DNA of 64,000 bases from Psychrobacillus sp044762855. GTDB lineage: Bacteria; Bacillota; Bacilli; Bacillales_A; Planococcaceae. Below, one piece after another: positions 40,015-49,156 of this stretch; position 1 is the stretch's first letter, and every line of letters begins with the position of its first letter. The stretch is from positions 1 through 64,000 of the forward strand of contig NZ_JBIWFB010000003.1 of the NCBI RefSeq assembly GCF_044762855.1, written 5' to 3'. The notes beneath the pieces are model-generated. The model did no database searches and was not told where the DNA came from. It saw nothing but the letters and a program-made list of their open reading frames with translations. The translations under genes were made by a program, and so were the position numbers.

Positions 40015-42621
40015 ATGTCGGAATATCATCAACACTCATCGCAAGAAGTTATGAAGATATTGGATGTGACAAATCAAGGATTAAATGATTATGATGTCCA
40101 AAAAAGACAAGAAGAATATGGTTATAACAAACTGGTGGAAGGAAAAAGGACAAGTACATTCGCTGTTTTCTTAGGCCAATTTAAAGATTTACTAGTCATC
40201 ATCTTAATGATTGCTGCTTTGATATCATTTCTTTTAGGAGAAGTAGAAAGCACAATTGTCATTATGATCGTCATCATATTAAACGCAATACTCGGGACCG
40301 TACAACATGTAAAAGCTGAGCAGTCATTGGACAAGCTAAAAGCATTAACGACCCCAATCGCAAAAGTGTTACGAAACAATCAACTAGTTGAAATTCCTTC
40401 AGAAGAGATAGTTGTTGGGGATCTTCTTTATTTAGACGCCGGGGATTATATAAACGCGGATGGTCGTTTATTAGAAAGCTATAACCTCCATATTAACGAA
40501 AGTTCATTAACTGGCGAATCACTTTCTGTAGAGAAAAATACCGTAGCCATCAATAAAGATAATATAATGACGGCTGATAAAAAAAATATGGTTTTCACTG
40601 GAAGCTTTGTTACTAACGGACGTGGAATTGTCATTGTTACGGCTATCGGAATGGAAACAGAAATCGGAAAAATCGCCAATTTACTCGATACAGCTAAAGA
40701 GAAGAAAACTCCACTACAAGTTAGTCTCGATCATTTCGGCGGTAATTTAGCTTTAGGCATAACAATAATCTGTTTGGCCATTTTCACGATCGATCTTTTT
40801 CGAGGACGCGAGCTCGTAGATTCATTTATGTTTGCAGTTGCACTTGCAGTTGCAGCAATTCCAGAAGCTTTAAGTTCCATCGTCACCATCGTGCTTGCTT
40901 TTGGAACCCAAAAGATGGCTAAAGAAAACGCGATAATACGAAAGCTTTATGCCGTCGAAAGTTTAGGTAGTGTATCTGTCATTTGTTCCGATAAAACCGG
41001 AACATTAACGGAAAACAAAATGACCGTCCAACATATATACGCCGATCAAAAAATCATTCCATATGACCAAATACAAACTAAAAATACATCAGAGAGAAAT
41101 CTAATCTTAATGGGCTTATTATGTAATAACGCTTCCCTAATAGATCAAAAAGAAATCGGAGATCCTACTGAAATTGCGCTTGTAAAATTAGGAAAGCAAT
41201 ATGACCTTGACGCACTTAACATAAGAGAACATAACTTAAGAATAGCCGAAATTCCTTTTGATTCGGATAGAAAACTGATGAGTACAGTGAATCGCCTTAA
41301 TCACCAAAATGTGATGATCACAAAGGGTGCATTAGATGTTCTTCTAAATAAAACGAAAAAAATCATTACTTCAAACGGGATAGTAGATCTAACTGAATTC
41401 GATCGAAGAAAAATTGAAGAAGTAAATCATAATTTTTCGATGAATGGTTTAAGAGTGCTTGCAATTGCTTACAAAGAAATCAATCAAAGTCGTACAATTA
41501 GTGCAGAAGACGAAAAAGATTTAATCTTTGCCGGACTAATAGCAATGATGGACCCTCCTAGAAAAGAGTCCAAAGCTGCCGTTGAAAGCTGTATTAACGC
41601 AGGGATTAAACCTGTCATGATAACAGGGGACCATAAAGTAACCGCCATTTCTATTGCTAAGCAAATCGGGATTTTACAAGATCCATCTGAAGCAATGGAA
41701 GGATATGAAATTGAACAGCTAACCGATAAAGAGCTACAAGAAAGAGTTCAAGATATCTCCGTCTATGCCCGAGTAACACCAGAACATAAAATTCGTATCG
41801 TAAAAGCTTGGCAAGAAAAAGGAAATGTCGTCGCCATGACCGGAGATGGTGTCAATGATGGTCCTGCTTTAAAACAAGCCGATATCGGTGTCGCTATGGG
41901 GATAACCGGTACCGAAGTGGCAAAAGATGCATCCTCGATGGTCTTAACAGATGATAATTTTTCAACAATTGTCAAAGCGATATCGAATGGAAGAAGCCTT
42001 TATACGAATATCAAAAATGCGATTCTATTCTTATTATCAGGTAATGCCGGTGCTATTTTTGTTGTGTTGTATGCTACTATTTTAGGCTTACCACTCCCTT
42101 TTGCACCTGTACATCTACTGTTTATAAATCTACTTACCGACAGTTTACCTGCAATCGCAATAGGCTTAGAGCCACAAAATAAAAATGCCATGAAGGACAA
42201 GCCTAGAGATATTCGCATGCCATTATTGAATAAAAAGTTTACAACGCAAGTGATAGTCGAAGGTTTGTTGATTGCGTTTGCTACTATTGTTGCTTTTCGA
42301 ATGGGATTGCAGACGGGTGATACACTAACTGCAACTACTATGGCATTTACAACCTTATGTTTGTCCAGATTAATACATGGCTTCAACTCCCGATCGAAAG
42401 AATCAATTTTCAAGATTGGTGTATTTTCAAATAAATTTACGTGGCTAGCATTTTTAATCGGGGTTTTATGTTTACATTTCGTCTTGTTTATCCCAGCACT
42501 TTCCGATATGTTCGATGTTGCTACATTAAATAGTGTTCAATTGGTATATATCTATGCATTATCTGCTTTGCCATTTATCGTAAATCAGTGGTATAAATTA
42601 TTGTTTGTGAGAAGCCGGTAA
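40015..42621 (+). CDS. P-type cation-transporting ATPase, Ca2+ type
   Basis: An 868-residue P2-type ATPase: N-terminal cation ATPase domain, actuator motif TGES, PEALS in helix 4 (site-II region; SERCA has PEGLP), phosphorylation motif DKTGTLT, nucleotide-binding KGALDVL, and the hinge MTGDGVNDGPALKQADIGVAMG. Ten membrane helices are likely. It resembles PacL/YloB and Listeria LMCA1 and probably exports Ca2+ in exchange for protons. The start at 40015 follows AAGGAGA. Not part of an operon. Confidence 0.88.
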   Translation: MSEYHQHSSQEVMKILDVTNQGLNDYDVQKRQEEYGYNKLVEGKRTSTFAVFLGQFKDLLVIILMIAALISFLLGEVESTIVIMIVIILNAILGTVQHVKAEQSLDKLKALTTPIAKVLRNNQLVEIPSEEIVVGDLLYLDAGDYINADGRLLESYNLHINESSLTGESLSVEKNTVAINKDNIMTADKKNMVFTGSFVTNGRGIVIVTAIGMETEIGKIANLLDTAKEKKTPLQVSLDHFGGNLALGITIICLAIFTIDLFRGRELVDSFMFAVALAVAAIPEALSSIVTIVLAFGTQKMAKENAIIRKLYAVESLGSVSVICSDKTGTLTENKMTVQHIYADQKIIPYDQIQTKNTSERNLILMGLLCNNASLIDQKEIGDPTEIALVKLGKQYDLDALNIREHNLRIAEIPFDSDRKLMSTVNRLNHQNVMITKGALDVLLNKTKKIITSNGIVDLTEFDRRKIEEVNHNFSMNGLRVLAIAYKEINQSRTISAEDEKDLIFAGLIAMMDPPRKESKAAVESCINAGIKPVMITGDHKVTAISIAKQIGILQDPSEAMEGYEIEQLTDKELQERVQDISVYARVTPEHKIRIVKAWQEKGNVVAMTGDGVNDGPALKQADIGVAMGITGTEVAKDASSMVLTDDNFSTIVKAISNGRSLYTNIKNAILFLLSGNAGAIFVVLYATILGLPLPFAPVHLLFINLLTDSLPAIAIGLEPQNKNAMKDKPRDIRMPLLNKKFTTQVIVEGLLIAFATIVAFRMGLQTGDTLTATTMAFTTLCLSRLIHGFNSRSKESIFKIGVFSNKFTWLAFLIGVLCLHFVLFIPALSDMFDVATLNSVQLVYIYALSALPFIVNQWYKLLFVRSR

Positions 42622-42711
42622 TATAACGTTCCCTTTCGATTAACGTCCCTGTGCAACAAACAATTCTGAATTTTTCTTTGCACAGAACCCAAAAAATTCA
42701 TCCTACATGCA

Positions 42712-42745
42712 AAAAGGAGGCGAACTATGAAGTTCGCCTCCTTTT
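42712..42745. terminator. Bidirectional terminator at the end of the suf operon
   Basis: AAAAGGAGGCGAACT (42712-42726) pairs perfectly with its complement (42731-42745) around a four-base loop. It lies between the P-type ATPase and the convergent sufB gene. Confidence 0.92.
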
Positions 42746-42763
42746 ATTATTGTTTATTATTGA

Positions 42764-44161
42764 TTAACCGATTGATCCTTCCATTTCGAACTTGATTAGA
42801 CGGTTCATCTCAACCGCATATTCCATTGGAAGTTCTTTTGTGAATGGCTCGATGAAGCCCATTACGATCATTTCTGTTGCTTCTTCTTCGCTTAATCCAC
42901 GACTCATCAAGTAGAATAATTGTTCTTCTGATACTTTAGAAACTTTCGCTTCATGCTCAAGAGAAATATTATCATTCAAGATTTCGTTGTATGGAATTGT
43001 ATCTGATGTAGATTGGTTATCCATGATTAATGTATCACATTCGATGTTCGCACGTGCACCAGTTGCTTTACGTCCAAAGTGTACGATACCACGGTATGTT
43101 ACTTTACCACCTTGTTTAGAAATGGATTTCGAAACAATAGTAGATGACGTATTTGGAGCTAAGTGCATCATTTTCGCACCAGCATCTTGGTGTTGCCCTT
43201 TACCAGCAATCGCGATTGAAAGTGTCATACCACGAGCACCTTCTCCTTTAAGGATAACTGCTGGGTATTTCATCGTTAACTTAGATCCGATATTCCCGTC
43301 AATCCATTCCATTGTAGCATTCTCTTCACAAACAGCACGTTTCGTAACTAAGTTATAAACGTTGTTTGCCCAGTTTTGTATTGTTGTATAACGGCAATAT
43401 GCATCTTTTTTAATAATGATTTCAACAACCGCACTATGCAGTGAGTTTGTTGTATAAACAGGAGCTGTACATCCTTCTACGTAATGTACAGAAGCACCTT
43501 CATCTACAATAATAAGTGTACGTTCAAATTGACCCATGTTTTCCGAGTTAATACGGAAGTACGCTTGAAGTGGTGTATCCACTTTTACGCCTGGTGGTAC
43601 ATAGATAAATGATCCACCTGACCATACTGCTGAGTTAAGTGCCGAGAACTTGTTATCTGAGGAAGGAATTACTGTACCCCAGTATTTTTTGAAAATATCT
43701 TCGTTTTCACGAAGTGCTGAGTCTGTATCTTTAAATACAATTCCCATATCTTCTAGTTCTTCTTTCATATTGTGGTAAACAACTTCTGATTCATACTGTG
43801 CAGAAACACCAGCAAGGTATTTTTGTTCTGCTTCCGGGATACCTAGTTTATCAAATGTTGCTTTGATTTCTTCTGGTACTTCATCCCATGATTTCTGTGT
43901 AGCTTCTGATGGTTTTACGTAATACGTAATTTCATCAAAATCTAATGATCCTAAATCCCCACCCCATTGTGGCATTGGTTTAGAATAGAAAATTTCTAAA
44001 GCTTTCAGACGATAATCCAACATCCATTGTGGTTCACTTTTCATACGTGAAATTTCTTCGACAATTTCTTTCGTCAAACCACGTTTTGAACGGAAAATGG
44101 ATACGTCTTTATCGTGGAAACCATATTTATAATCACCAATTTCAGGCATTTTTTTTGCCAT
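42764..44161 (-). CDS. sufB: Fe-S cluster scaffold SufB
   Basis: The 465-residue beta-helix protein of the SufBCD complex, on which new Fe-S clusters are built. The conserved segments RFELIVDEGASVHYVEGCTAP-like (TLIIVDEGASVHYVEGC) and CDTLIMDNQSTSDTIPYNE are present, as is RGLSEEEATEMIVMGFIEPFTKELPMEYAVEMNRLI at the C-terminus. Last gene of the operon, 21 bp after sufU. Confidence 0.95.
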   Translation of the reverse strand: MAKKMPEIGDYKYGFHDKDVSIFRSKRGLTKEIVEEISRMKSEPQWMLDYRLKALEIFYSKPMPQWGGDLGSLDFDEITYYVKPSEATQKSWDEVPEEIKATFDKLGIPEAEQKYLAGVSAQYESEVVYHNMKEELEDMGIVFKDTDSALRENEDIFKKYWGTVIPSSDNKFSALNSAVWSGGSFIYVPPGVKVDTPLQAYFRINSENMGQFERTLIIVDEGASVHYVEGCTAPVYTTNSLHSAVVEIIIKKDAYCRYTTIQNWANNVYNLVTKRAVCEENATMEWIDGNIGSKLTMKYPAVILKGEGARGMTLSIAIAGKGQHQDAGAKMMHLAPNTSSTIVSKSISKQGGKVTYRGIVHFGRKATGARANIECDTLIMDNQSTSDTIPYNEILNDNISLEHEAKVSKVSEEQLFYLMSRGLSEEEATEMIVMGFIEPFTKELPMEYAVEMNRLIKFEMEGSIG

Positions 44162-44182
44162 CGTAATTCCTCCGTTCTACTT

Positions 44183-44620
44183 TTATTGTTGTTCTTCAGA
44201 AACGCCTTTTTCCATTGCTTTCCACGCTAACGTCGCACACTTAATACGCGCAGGAAACTTGGCAACCCCGTTTAATGCTTCAATATCACCGAGGTCAATG
44301 GAATCGTCGTATTCTTTCCCAAGCATCATATCAGAAAAGATATGAGATAATTGAAGTGCTTCATCAATTTTCTTTCCTTTGATCGCTTGTGTCATCATCG
44401 ATGCAGATGACATGGAAATAGAACAACCTTCCCCGTCAAACTTGGCATTTTGAACGACACCATCTTCTACTTGAAGCGTCAGATGAATACGGTCACCGCA
44501 AGTCGGGTTATTCATATCAATTGTCAATGCGCCATCCTCAATACTTCCTTTGTTGCGAGGATTTTTATAATGATCCATTATAACTTGTCGATATAGTTGA
44601 TCTAAATTATTAGAAGACAT
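44183..44620 (-). CDS. sufU: Sulfur acceptor SufU (zinc-dependent)
   Basis: A 145-residue IscU-fold protein that takes sulfur from SufS. The three cysteines and D43 of the zinc/active site are visible: NPTCGD (C41, D43), GEGCSIS and IKCATLAW. The insertion between the second and third cysteines (about residues 80-105) identifies it as SufU rather than IscU. Overlaps sufS by 11 bp. Confidence 0.95.
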   Translation of the reverse strand: MSSNNLDQLYRQVIMDHYKNPRNKGSIEDGALTIDMNNPTCGDRIHLTLQVEDGVVQNAKFDGEGCSISMSSASMMTQAIKGKKIDEALQLSHIFSDMMLGKEYDDSIDLGDIEALNGVAKFPARIKCATLAWKAMEKGVSEEQQ

Positions 44621-45839
44621 CGCTAAAATACTCCTTTGCAGTACGCAGTCCAGCTACAAGTCTGTCAATATCTTCTTCTGTATTGTAAAGATAAAAACTT
44701 GCTCTCGCAGTTGCCGTGCATTGTAACCATTTCATCAAAGGCTGAGCACAATGATGACCCGCACGAACTGCAATACCATTCATATCGAGCACAGTTGCAA
44801 CATCATGTGGATGTACTTCATCCAAGTTAAATGTTACGATTCCTGCTCGTTTAGATGGATCTACAGGTCCGTAAATTGTCACACCATTTACAGTAGACAT
44901 TTTCTCCATCGCAATCGCAGCAAGTTCATGCTCATGTTGTTCTATTTCATCTAATCCAATCTCTTCAAGAAAATCAATGGCAGCTGCTAAACCTATCGCA
45001 CCTGCAATAATTGGTGTTCCCCCTTCAAATTTCCAAGGAAGCTCTTTCCATGTAGATTCATATAAACCTACAAAGTCAATCATTTCTCCACCGAATTCAA
45101 TTGGTTCCATGTTTTCTAGCAATTCTTGTTTTCCGTATAATACACCAATACCAGTAGGACCACACATTTTATGACCAGAAAAAGCAAGGAAGTCACAATC
45201 TAGGTTTTGAACATCTAACTTTAAGTGCGGTGCAGCTTGTGCTCCATCCACAACCATAATAGCTCCATGTTCATGTGCAATTTGTGTGATTTCTTTAATC
45301 GGGTTCATCGTACCAAGTACATTGGAAACGTAGACAATCGATACGATTTTCGTTTTATCCGTAATAGTTGCACGGACTTTTTCTAACGATAATGTCCCAT
45401 CAGCTTCTAAGTCGATATATTTCAGTGTGGCTCCAGTTTCTTTGGCTAGTTGTTGCCAAGGAATGATATTGGAATGGTGCTCCATATGCGTAATAACAAT
45501 TTCATCGCCTTCTTTTACATTTGCGCGGCCGTAGCTTTGTGCAACTGTATTAAGAGAAGTCGTTGTACCACGAGTGAAAATAATTTCTTGGGTAGATTTA
45601 GCATTTATAAACTTGCGAACTTTTTCACGTGCTCCTTCATAACTTTCTGTCGCACGGTTACCTAGTGTATGAACACCACGGTGAACATTGGAGTTTTCAA
45701 ATTCATAATACTTTTTAATCGCTTCAATGACTTGTACTGGTTTTTGAGAAGTGGCTCCACTGTCTAGATAAACAAGTGGATGGCCATTAATCTCTTGATT
45801 TAATATGGGAAAATAGCTTTGAATCTCTTTACTGAGCAT
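44610..45839 (-). CDS. sufS: Cysteine desulfurase SufS
   Basis: A group II PLP-dependent cysteine desulfurase of 409 residues that removes sulfur from cysteine and hands it to SufU. The PLP lysine lies in FLAFSGHKMCGPTGIG and the active cysteine near the end in RAGHHCAQPLM. The ATG overlaps the sufD stop by one base (TAATG). Confidence 0.95.
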   Translation of the reverse strand: MLSKEIQSYFPILNQEINGHPLVYLDSGATSQKPVQVIEAIKKYYEFENSNVHRGVHTLGNRATESYEGAREKVRKFINAKSTQEIIFTRGTTTSLNTVAQSYGRANVKEGDEIVITHMEHHSNIIPWQQLAKETGATLKYIDLEADGTLSLEKVRATITDKTKIVSIVYVSNVLGTMNPIKEITQIAHEHGAIMVVDGAQAAPHLKLDVQNLDCDFLAFSGHKMCGPTGIGVLYGKQELLENMEPIEFGGEMIDFVGLYESTWKELPWKFEGGTPIIAGAIGLAAAIDFLEEIGLDEIEQHEHELAAIAMEKMSTVNGVTIYGPVDPSKRAGIVTFNLDEVHPHDVATVLDMNGIAVRAGHHCAQPLMKWLQCTATARASFYLYNTEEDIDRLVAGLRTAKEYFSDVF

Positions 45840-47146
45840 TAGCGAACTTTCCTTTCAATAACCTCCGTCAGCTGTTTCTTCACGCCTTCGATCGGTAATT
45901 CGTTCACTACTGGAGCAAGGAATCCATGAATTACTAGACGCTCTGCTTCGTGTTTAGAAATACCACGGCTCATTAAATAGTACAACTGAAGTGGATCTAC
46001 TCGGCCAACAGAAGCTGCGTGACCTGCTGTTACATCATCTTCATCGATTAAAAGAATTGGGTTTGCATCCCCTCTAGCTTTTTCACTTAACATAAGGACA
46101 CGGGATGTTTGTTCTGCATTCGATTTTGTCGCACCGAATTCAATTTTCCCGATACCATTGAAAATAGAAGAAGCTTCCTCTTTCATTACACCGTGCTTCA
46201 AGATTTGACCTTCTGTATGTTTACCCCAATGGATTACTTTTGTTGTAAAGTTTTGTTTTTGTTTTCCGCGACCTACAACAACCATTTTGACATGACCTTC
46301 TGAATTATCTCCCACTAGATGTGTCACATTTTCAGAAATTGTATCGCTGTCGTTCATCATTCCAAGTGCCCATTCAAGCACTGCATCACGACTAGTCACA
46401 CCGCGACGGTTTACATACGTAGTAAATCCTTCTGCTAATACATCTACTGTACCAAATGTAACTTTTGCATTATCTTTAACAATTACTTCTGAAATGATAT
46501 TCGCTTGGCCATTAGCATGTTCAACTGTAGACAAGTAGTTTTCCACATAAGTAACAACACTGTTTTCCTCTGCCACTAAAAGGGTATGGTTAAATAGGGA
46601 TGCGTTGCTATCATCGTGTAAATAAATTACTTGAATCGGCTCTTCTACTACCACATTTTTCGGTACGTATACAAAGACACCACCGTTTAATAATGTTGCA
46701 TGCAATGCAGTAAGTTTATGTTCGTTTACTTTAACGCCATCAGTCATCAAGTATTGTTGAACAAGATCACTATGTTCACGCATAGCAGTATAAATATCAG
46801 TTAAAATAACACCTTTTGCTTGTAAAGCTTCTGATAAAGAAGAAAATGCAGGTGTATTATTATGTTGAATATAGATGTTTTTTTGTTCTTCTGTATTCAC
46901 AAGTGTTTTCACTTCTTCTGGAAGTTCTTCCAAAGAAGCGTATACACTACTTTCTACAGTATGTGTAGGAAATTCAGTGAAATTCCAGTTTGTAATTTTT
47001 GTTTTATCTGGTGTTGGCATTGGAAGTGTTTCAAGTTCACCAAATGCTTTTAGACGAAGTTCCGTCATCCAGCTTGGCTCTTGTTTACCTTCTGAAAAGG
47101 AGCGGATATCTTGCTCGGTTAATGCCAGTTTTGTTTCAACCGTCAT
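45839..47146 (-). CDS. sufD: Fe-S assembly protein SufD
   Basis: A 435-residue SufB paralogue, partner in the SufBC2D complex. The core beta-helix and the C-terminal HAASVGRVDPLQLYYLMSRGISKHEAERLVIHGF segment with the conserved histidine are present. The cluster-building residues of SufB are absent, as usual. Second gene of the operon, 18 bp downstream of sufC. Confidence 0.94.
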   Translation of the reverse strand: MTVETKLALTEQDIRSFSEGKQEPSWMTELRLKAFGELETLPMPTPDKTKITNWNFTEFPTHTVESSVYASLEELPEEVKTLVNTEEQKNIYIQHNNTPAFSSLSEALQAKGVILTDIYTAMREHSDLVQQYLMTDGVKVNEHKLTALHATLLNGGVFVYVPKNVVVEEPIQVIYLHDDSNASLFNHTLLVAEENSVVTYVENYLSTVEHANGQANIISEVIVKDNAKVTFGTVDVLAEGFTTYVNRRGVTSRDAVLEWALGMMNDSDTISENVTHLVGDNSEGHVKMVVVGRGKQKQNFTTKVIHWGKHTEGQILKHGVMKEEASSIFNGIGKIEFGATKSNAEQTSRVLMLSEKARGDANPILLIDEDDVTAGHAASVGRVDPLQLYYLMSRGISKHEAERLVIHGFLAPVVNELPIEGVKKQLTEVIERKVR

Positions 47147-47164
47147 GTTTATTCGTCCCCTCTC

Positions 47165-47944
47165 TTATGCTTCTTGTCCAACTGTCTCGTCTTCGATTCC
47201 TAACTCTTCTTTAATCCAATCATAACCTTGTGCTTCTAATTTTTGAGCAAGCTCAGGTCCACCTGATTTTACTACGCGACCTTGCATCATTACGTGTACG
47301 TAGTCTGGAGTAATATAGTTAAGTAGACGTTGGTAGTGAGTGATTACAAGACTTCCGAAGCCTTCTCCGCGCATTTCATTGATCCCTTTAGAAACAACTT
47401 TAAGTGCATCGATATCTAGACCAGAGTCAATCTCATCTAAAATAGCGAATTTTGGTTGTAACATCATTAACTGAAGAATTTCATTACGTTTTTTCTCTCC
47501 GCCTGAAAATCCTTCATTTAAATAACGTTGTGCCATATCAAGGTCCATTTCTAAAAATTCCATTTTGCTATCTAATTCGCGGATGAATTTCATCAATGAA
47601 ATCTCTTCACCTTCTGGACGACGAGCGTTAATCGCTGAACGTAAGAAGTCTGCATTTGTTACTCCAGTAATTTCGCTTGGGTATTGCATTGCTAAAAATA
47701 GACCTGCTTGTGCACGCTCGTCTACTTCCATTTCTAATACATCTTCGCCATCCAATTCAACTGAACCGGAAGTTACTTCATATTTAGGGTGACCCATAAT
47801 AGCAGACGCTAAAGTTGATTTCCCAGTACCATTTGGACCCATAACTGCGTGAATTTCATTTGTATTAATTGTTAAATTAACACCTTTAAGTATCTCTTTA
47901 CCGTCGATTGCAACGTGTAAATCCTTAATCACTAAAGTTGACAT
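47165..47944 (-). CDS. sufC: Fe-S assembly ATPase SufC
   Basis: A 259-residue ABC-type ATPase that drives the SufBCD scaffold. Walker A GPNGTGKSTLA, the modified signature GFSGGEKKRNEILQ and Walker B AILDEIDSGLD are all clear. First gene of sufCDSUB; GGAGG precedes the ATG. A likely promoter and a 17-bp palindrome lie 60-110 bp upstream. Confidence 0.95.
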   Translation of the reverse strand: MSTLVIKDLHVAIDGKEILKGVNLTINTNEIHAVMGPNGTGKSTLASAIMGHPKYEVTSGSVELDGEDVLEMEVDERAQAGLFLAMQYPSEITGVTNADFLRSAINARRPEGEEISLMKFIRELDSKMEFLEMDLDMAQRYLNEGFSGGEKKRNEILQLMMLQPKFAILDEIDSGLDIDALKVVSKGINEMRGEGFGSLVITHYQRLLNYITPDYVHVMMQGRVVKSGGPELAQKLEAQGYDWIKEELGIEDETVGQEA

Positions 47945-48003
47945 TGAATAACCTCCATTAAGTAACTATGAATGTGTAACCATTCTAATTTATTATCATT
48001 CTA

Positions 48004-48032
48004 ATCTTAACCCAAACTGATGTCTCTGGCAA
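48004..48032 (-). promoter_or_regulatory. Probable sigma-A promoter of the suf operon
   Basis: On the minus strand TTGCCA (48027-48032) and TAAGAT (48004-48009) are separated by 17 bp, 60 bp upstream of the sufC ATG. Confidence 0.5.
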
Positions 48033-48036
48033 ATCT

Positions 48037-48053
48037 TTTGAAACAGTTTCAAA
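48037..48053. promoter_or_regulatory. Perfect palindrome upstream of the suf promoter
   Basis: TTTGAAACAGTTTCAAA is a perfect 17-bp palindrome ending five bases upstream of the proposed -35 box, a good position for a regulator. I do not recognise it as the site of a named factor (it is not a Fur, PerR or Spx-type box). Confidence 0.5.
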
Positions 48054-48190
48054 TTTAATATATAAAACATACAAAAATCTTGATAATTAAAGATTTTCTC
48101 GTAAACTATTGATGAAATTGGAATATGTTGATATTTTCAATACCATTATCTAATTGAGAATCGATTTCACTATGTATATAGTGTTAATGC

Positions 48191-48226
48191 AAAAAAATCC
48201 ATGAAGCACATGACTTCATGGATTTA
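48191..48226 (-). terminator. Intrinsic terminator of the small gene at 48233
   Basis: AAATCCATGAAG (48195-48206) and CTTCATGGATTT (48214-48225) form a 12-bp perfect stem; on the minus strand a run of seven T follows. Confidence 0.85.
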
Positions 48227-48232
48227 ATCATA

Positions 48233-48388
48233 TTAGCCTTTAAAGGCCCCGGCATCAATTTTAGCAAGAACTTGAATACTTTTCTCATAATCTCGTTGTC
48301 TTCTTTTTTCAACTTTCATTCGCAAATTTTGGCTGTTTCGTAATTCGTCATATCCGAATCCGTGCACCCCTCTAAATGCGTGGTCCAT
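48233..48388 (-). CDS. Probable small basic protein of unknown function
   Basis: At least 51 residues: MDHAFRGVHGFGYDELRNSQ onward, continuing with a highly charged helix (LRMKVEKRRQRDYEKSIQVLAKI) and ending GAFKG. A strong terminator lies directly after the stop, which supports it as a real gene. The first ATG (48388) has no ribosome binding site; the frame stays open 13 codons farther (to about 48427), through FIISSEGLPYTEQ, and GGAAAGGA is placed seven bases before an ATT in that stretch. The gene may use a non-standard start, or its N-terminus may be frameshifted. I do not recognise the family. Confidence 0.55.
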   Translation of the reverse strand: MDHAFRGVHGFGYDELRNSQNLRMKVEKRRQRDYEKSIQVLAKIDAGAFKG

Positions 48389-48671
48389 CTGCTCCGTGTA
48401 AGGTAAGCCTTCTGAACTGATAATGAATCATTCCTTTCCATTTTTTACACCTACACTATGGTACATACCCTTGTACATATATGTTAAACATTTTTTTGGG
48501 GAAAACTTATAAGCGATTATAAAAATATTATTAGCTTCTATTGAAATAGTGTTTTATACACAGATAGAACTGGAGATCGCTCGAATAAAGCCACTTAAAT
48601 GTCCTCATAAAAAATATAAGGGTTTTTTATATGTATTCCAATTTGAAAGCTTATCGTGGGATATGTACAGT

Positions 48672-49103
48672 ATAGGGGTAAAGCGTCACAAAAGGTGATC
48701 GCTAGCCTTCGCGCTTGCCGCAATCATGCTACTCGGCGCGCTACGGTAAATATATCCACTATACTTAGCTATAGATGAATGCCCTAGCAAAAATGCGCAA
48801 CATTGTAGAGTTTTGTCGCAACATATACAAAAACGAGCTGCAACTATATTCATCTCAATCCAAGTATACTTGCTATTGTAAGAAATTAGTTGCTTTCATC
48901 GGCAATTTAGTTGCTCTCATACTGGTTTTAGTTGCTTTCATACTGAAATTAGTCGCTTTCACCAGCTTTTTGATTGCCCTTAGCCATTCTTTGGAATTTT
49001 GCACAAAGGTGAAAGACCGCGCAAGAGCGTTAGCGACGTAGTGGATCGCCACTTGCCGGGCGGCGGCCTTCTTATTGGTCTTTCTACGACGCCTTATCTC
49101 CAT
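48672..49103 (+). repeat. Composite intergenic repeat, copy 2 (short form)
   Basis: About 432 bp between the small gene at 48233 and metQ. Both ends match those of the other copies (left ATAGGGGTAAAGCGTC; right CTACGACGCCTTATCTCCAT, the complement of the same end), and the five-unit core is present at 48883-48987 after ATCTCAATCCAAGTA. The two palindromes of the other copies are absent and replaced by other GC-rich sequence. Open frames across it encode heptad-like KATN repeats only because of the 21-bp period; I do not regard them as genes. Bases 48430-48660, to its left, show nothing I can identify. Confidence 0.7.
48883..48987 (+). repeat. Tandem 21-bp repeat core in composite copy 2
   Basis: Five exact 21-bp units; units one to four are built on TTAGTTGCTTTCA and unit five is the diverged TTGATTGCCCTTAGCCAT form. 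The same order of unit types occurs in the other two copies. Confidence 0.85.
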
Positions 49104-49112
49104 AAAGCATAT

Positions 49113-49147
49113 AAAAAAGCAGGCACTTCATGCGCGTGCCTGCTTGA
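49113..49147 (-). terminator. Intrinsic terminator of the met operon
   Basis: AAGCAGGCAC (49117-49126) pairs with GTGCCTGCTT (49136-49145), followed on the minus strand by a T-run. Confidence 0.85.
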
Positions 49148-49156
49148 TTATATAAA

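Noticed and set aside
48775..49041. Open frames encoding heptad-like LVAF/KATN repeat peptides across the tandem core (both strands)
   Set aside because: They result from the 21-bp period of a non-coding repeat; the frame is broken by a one-base loss in copy 1 and there are no ribosome binding sites.
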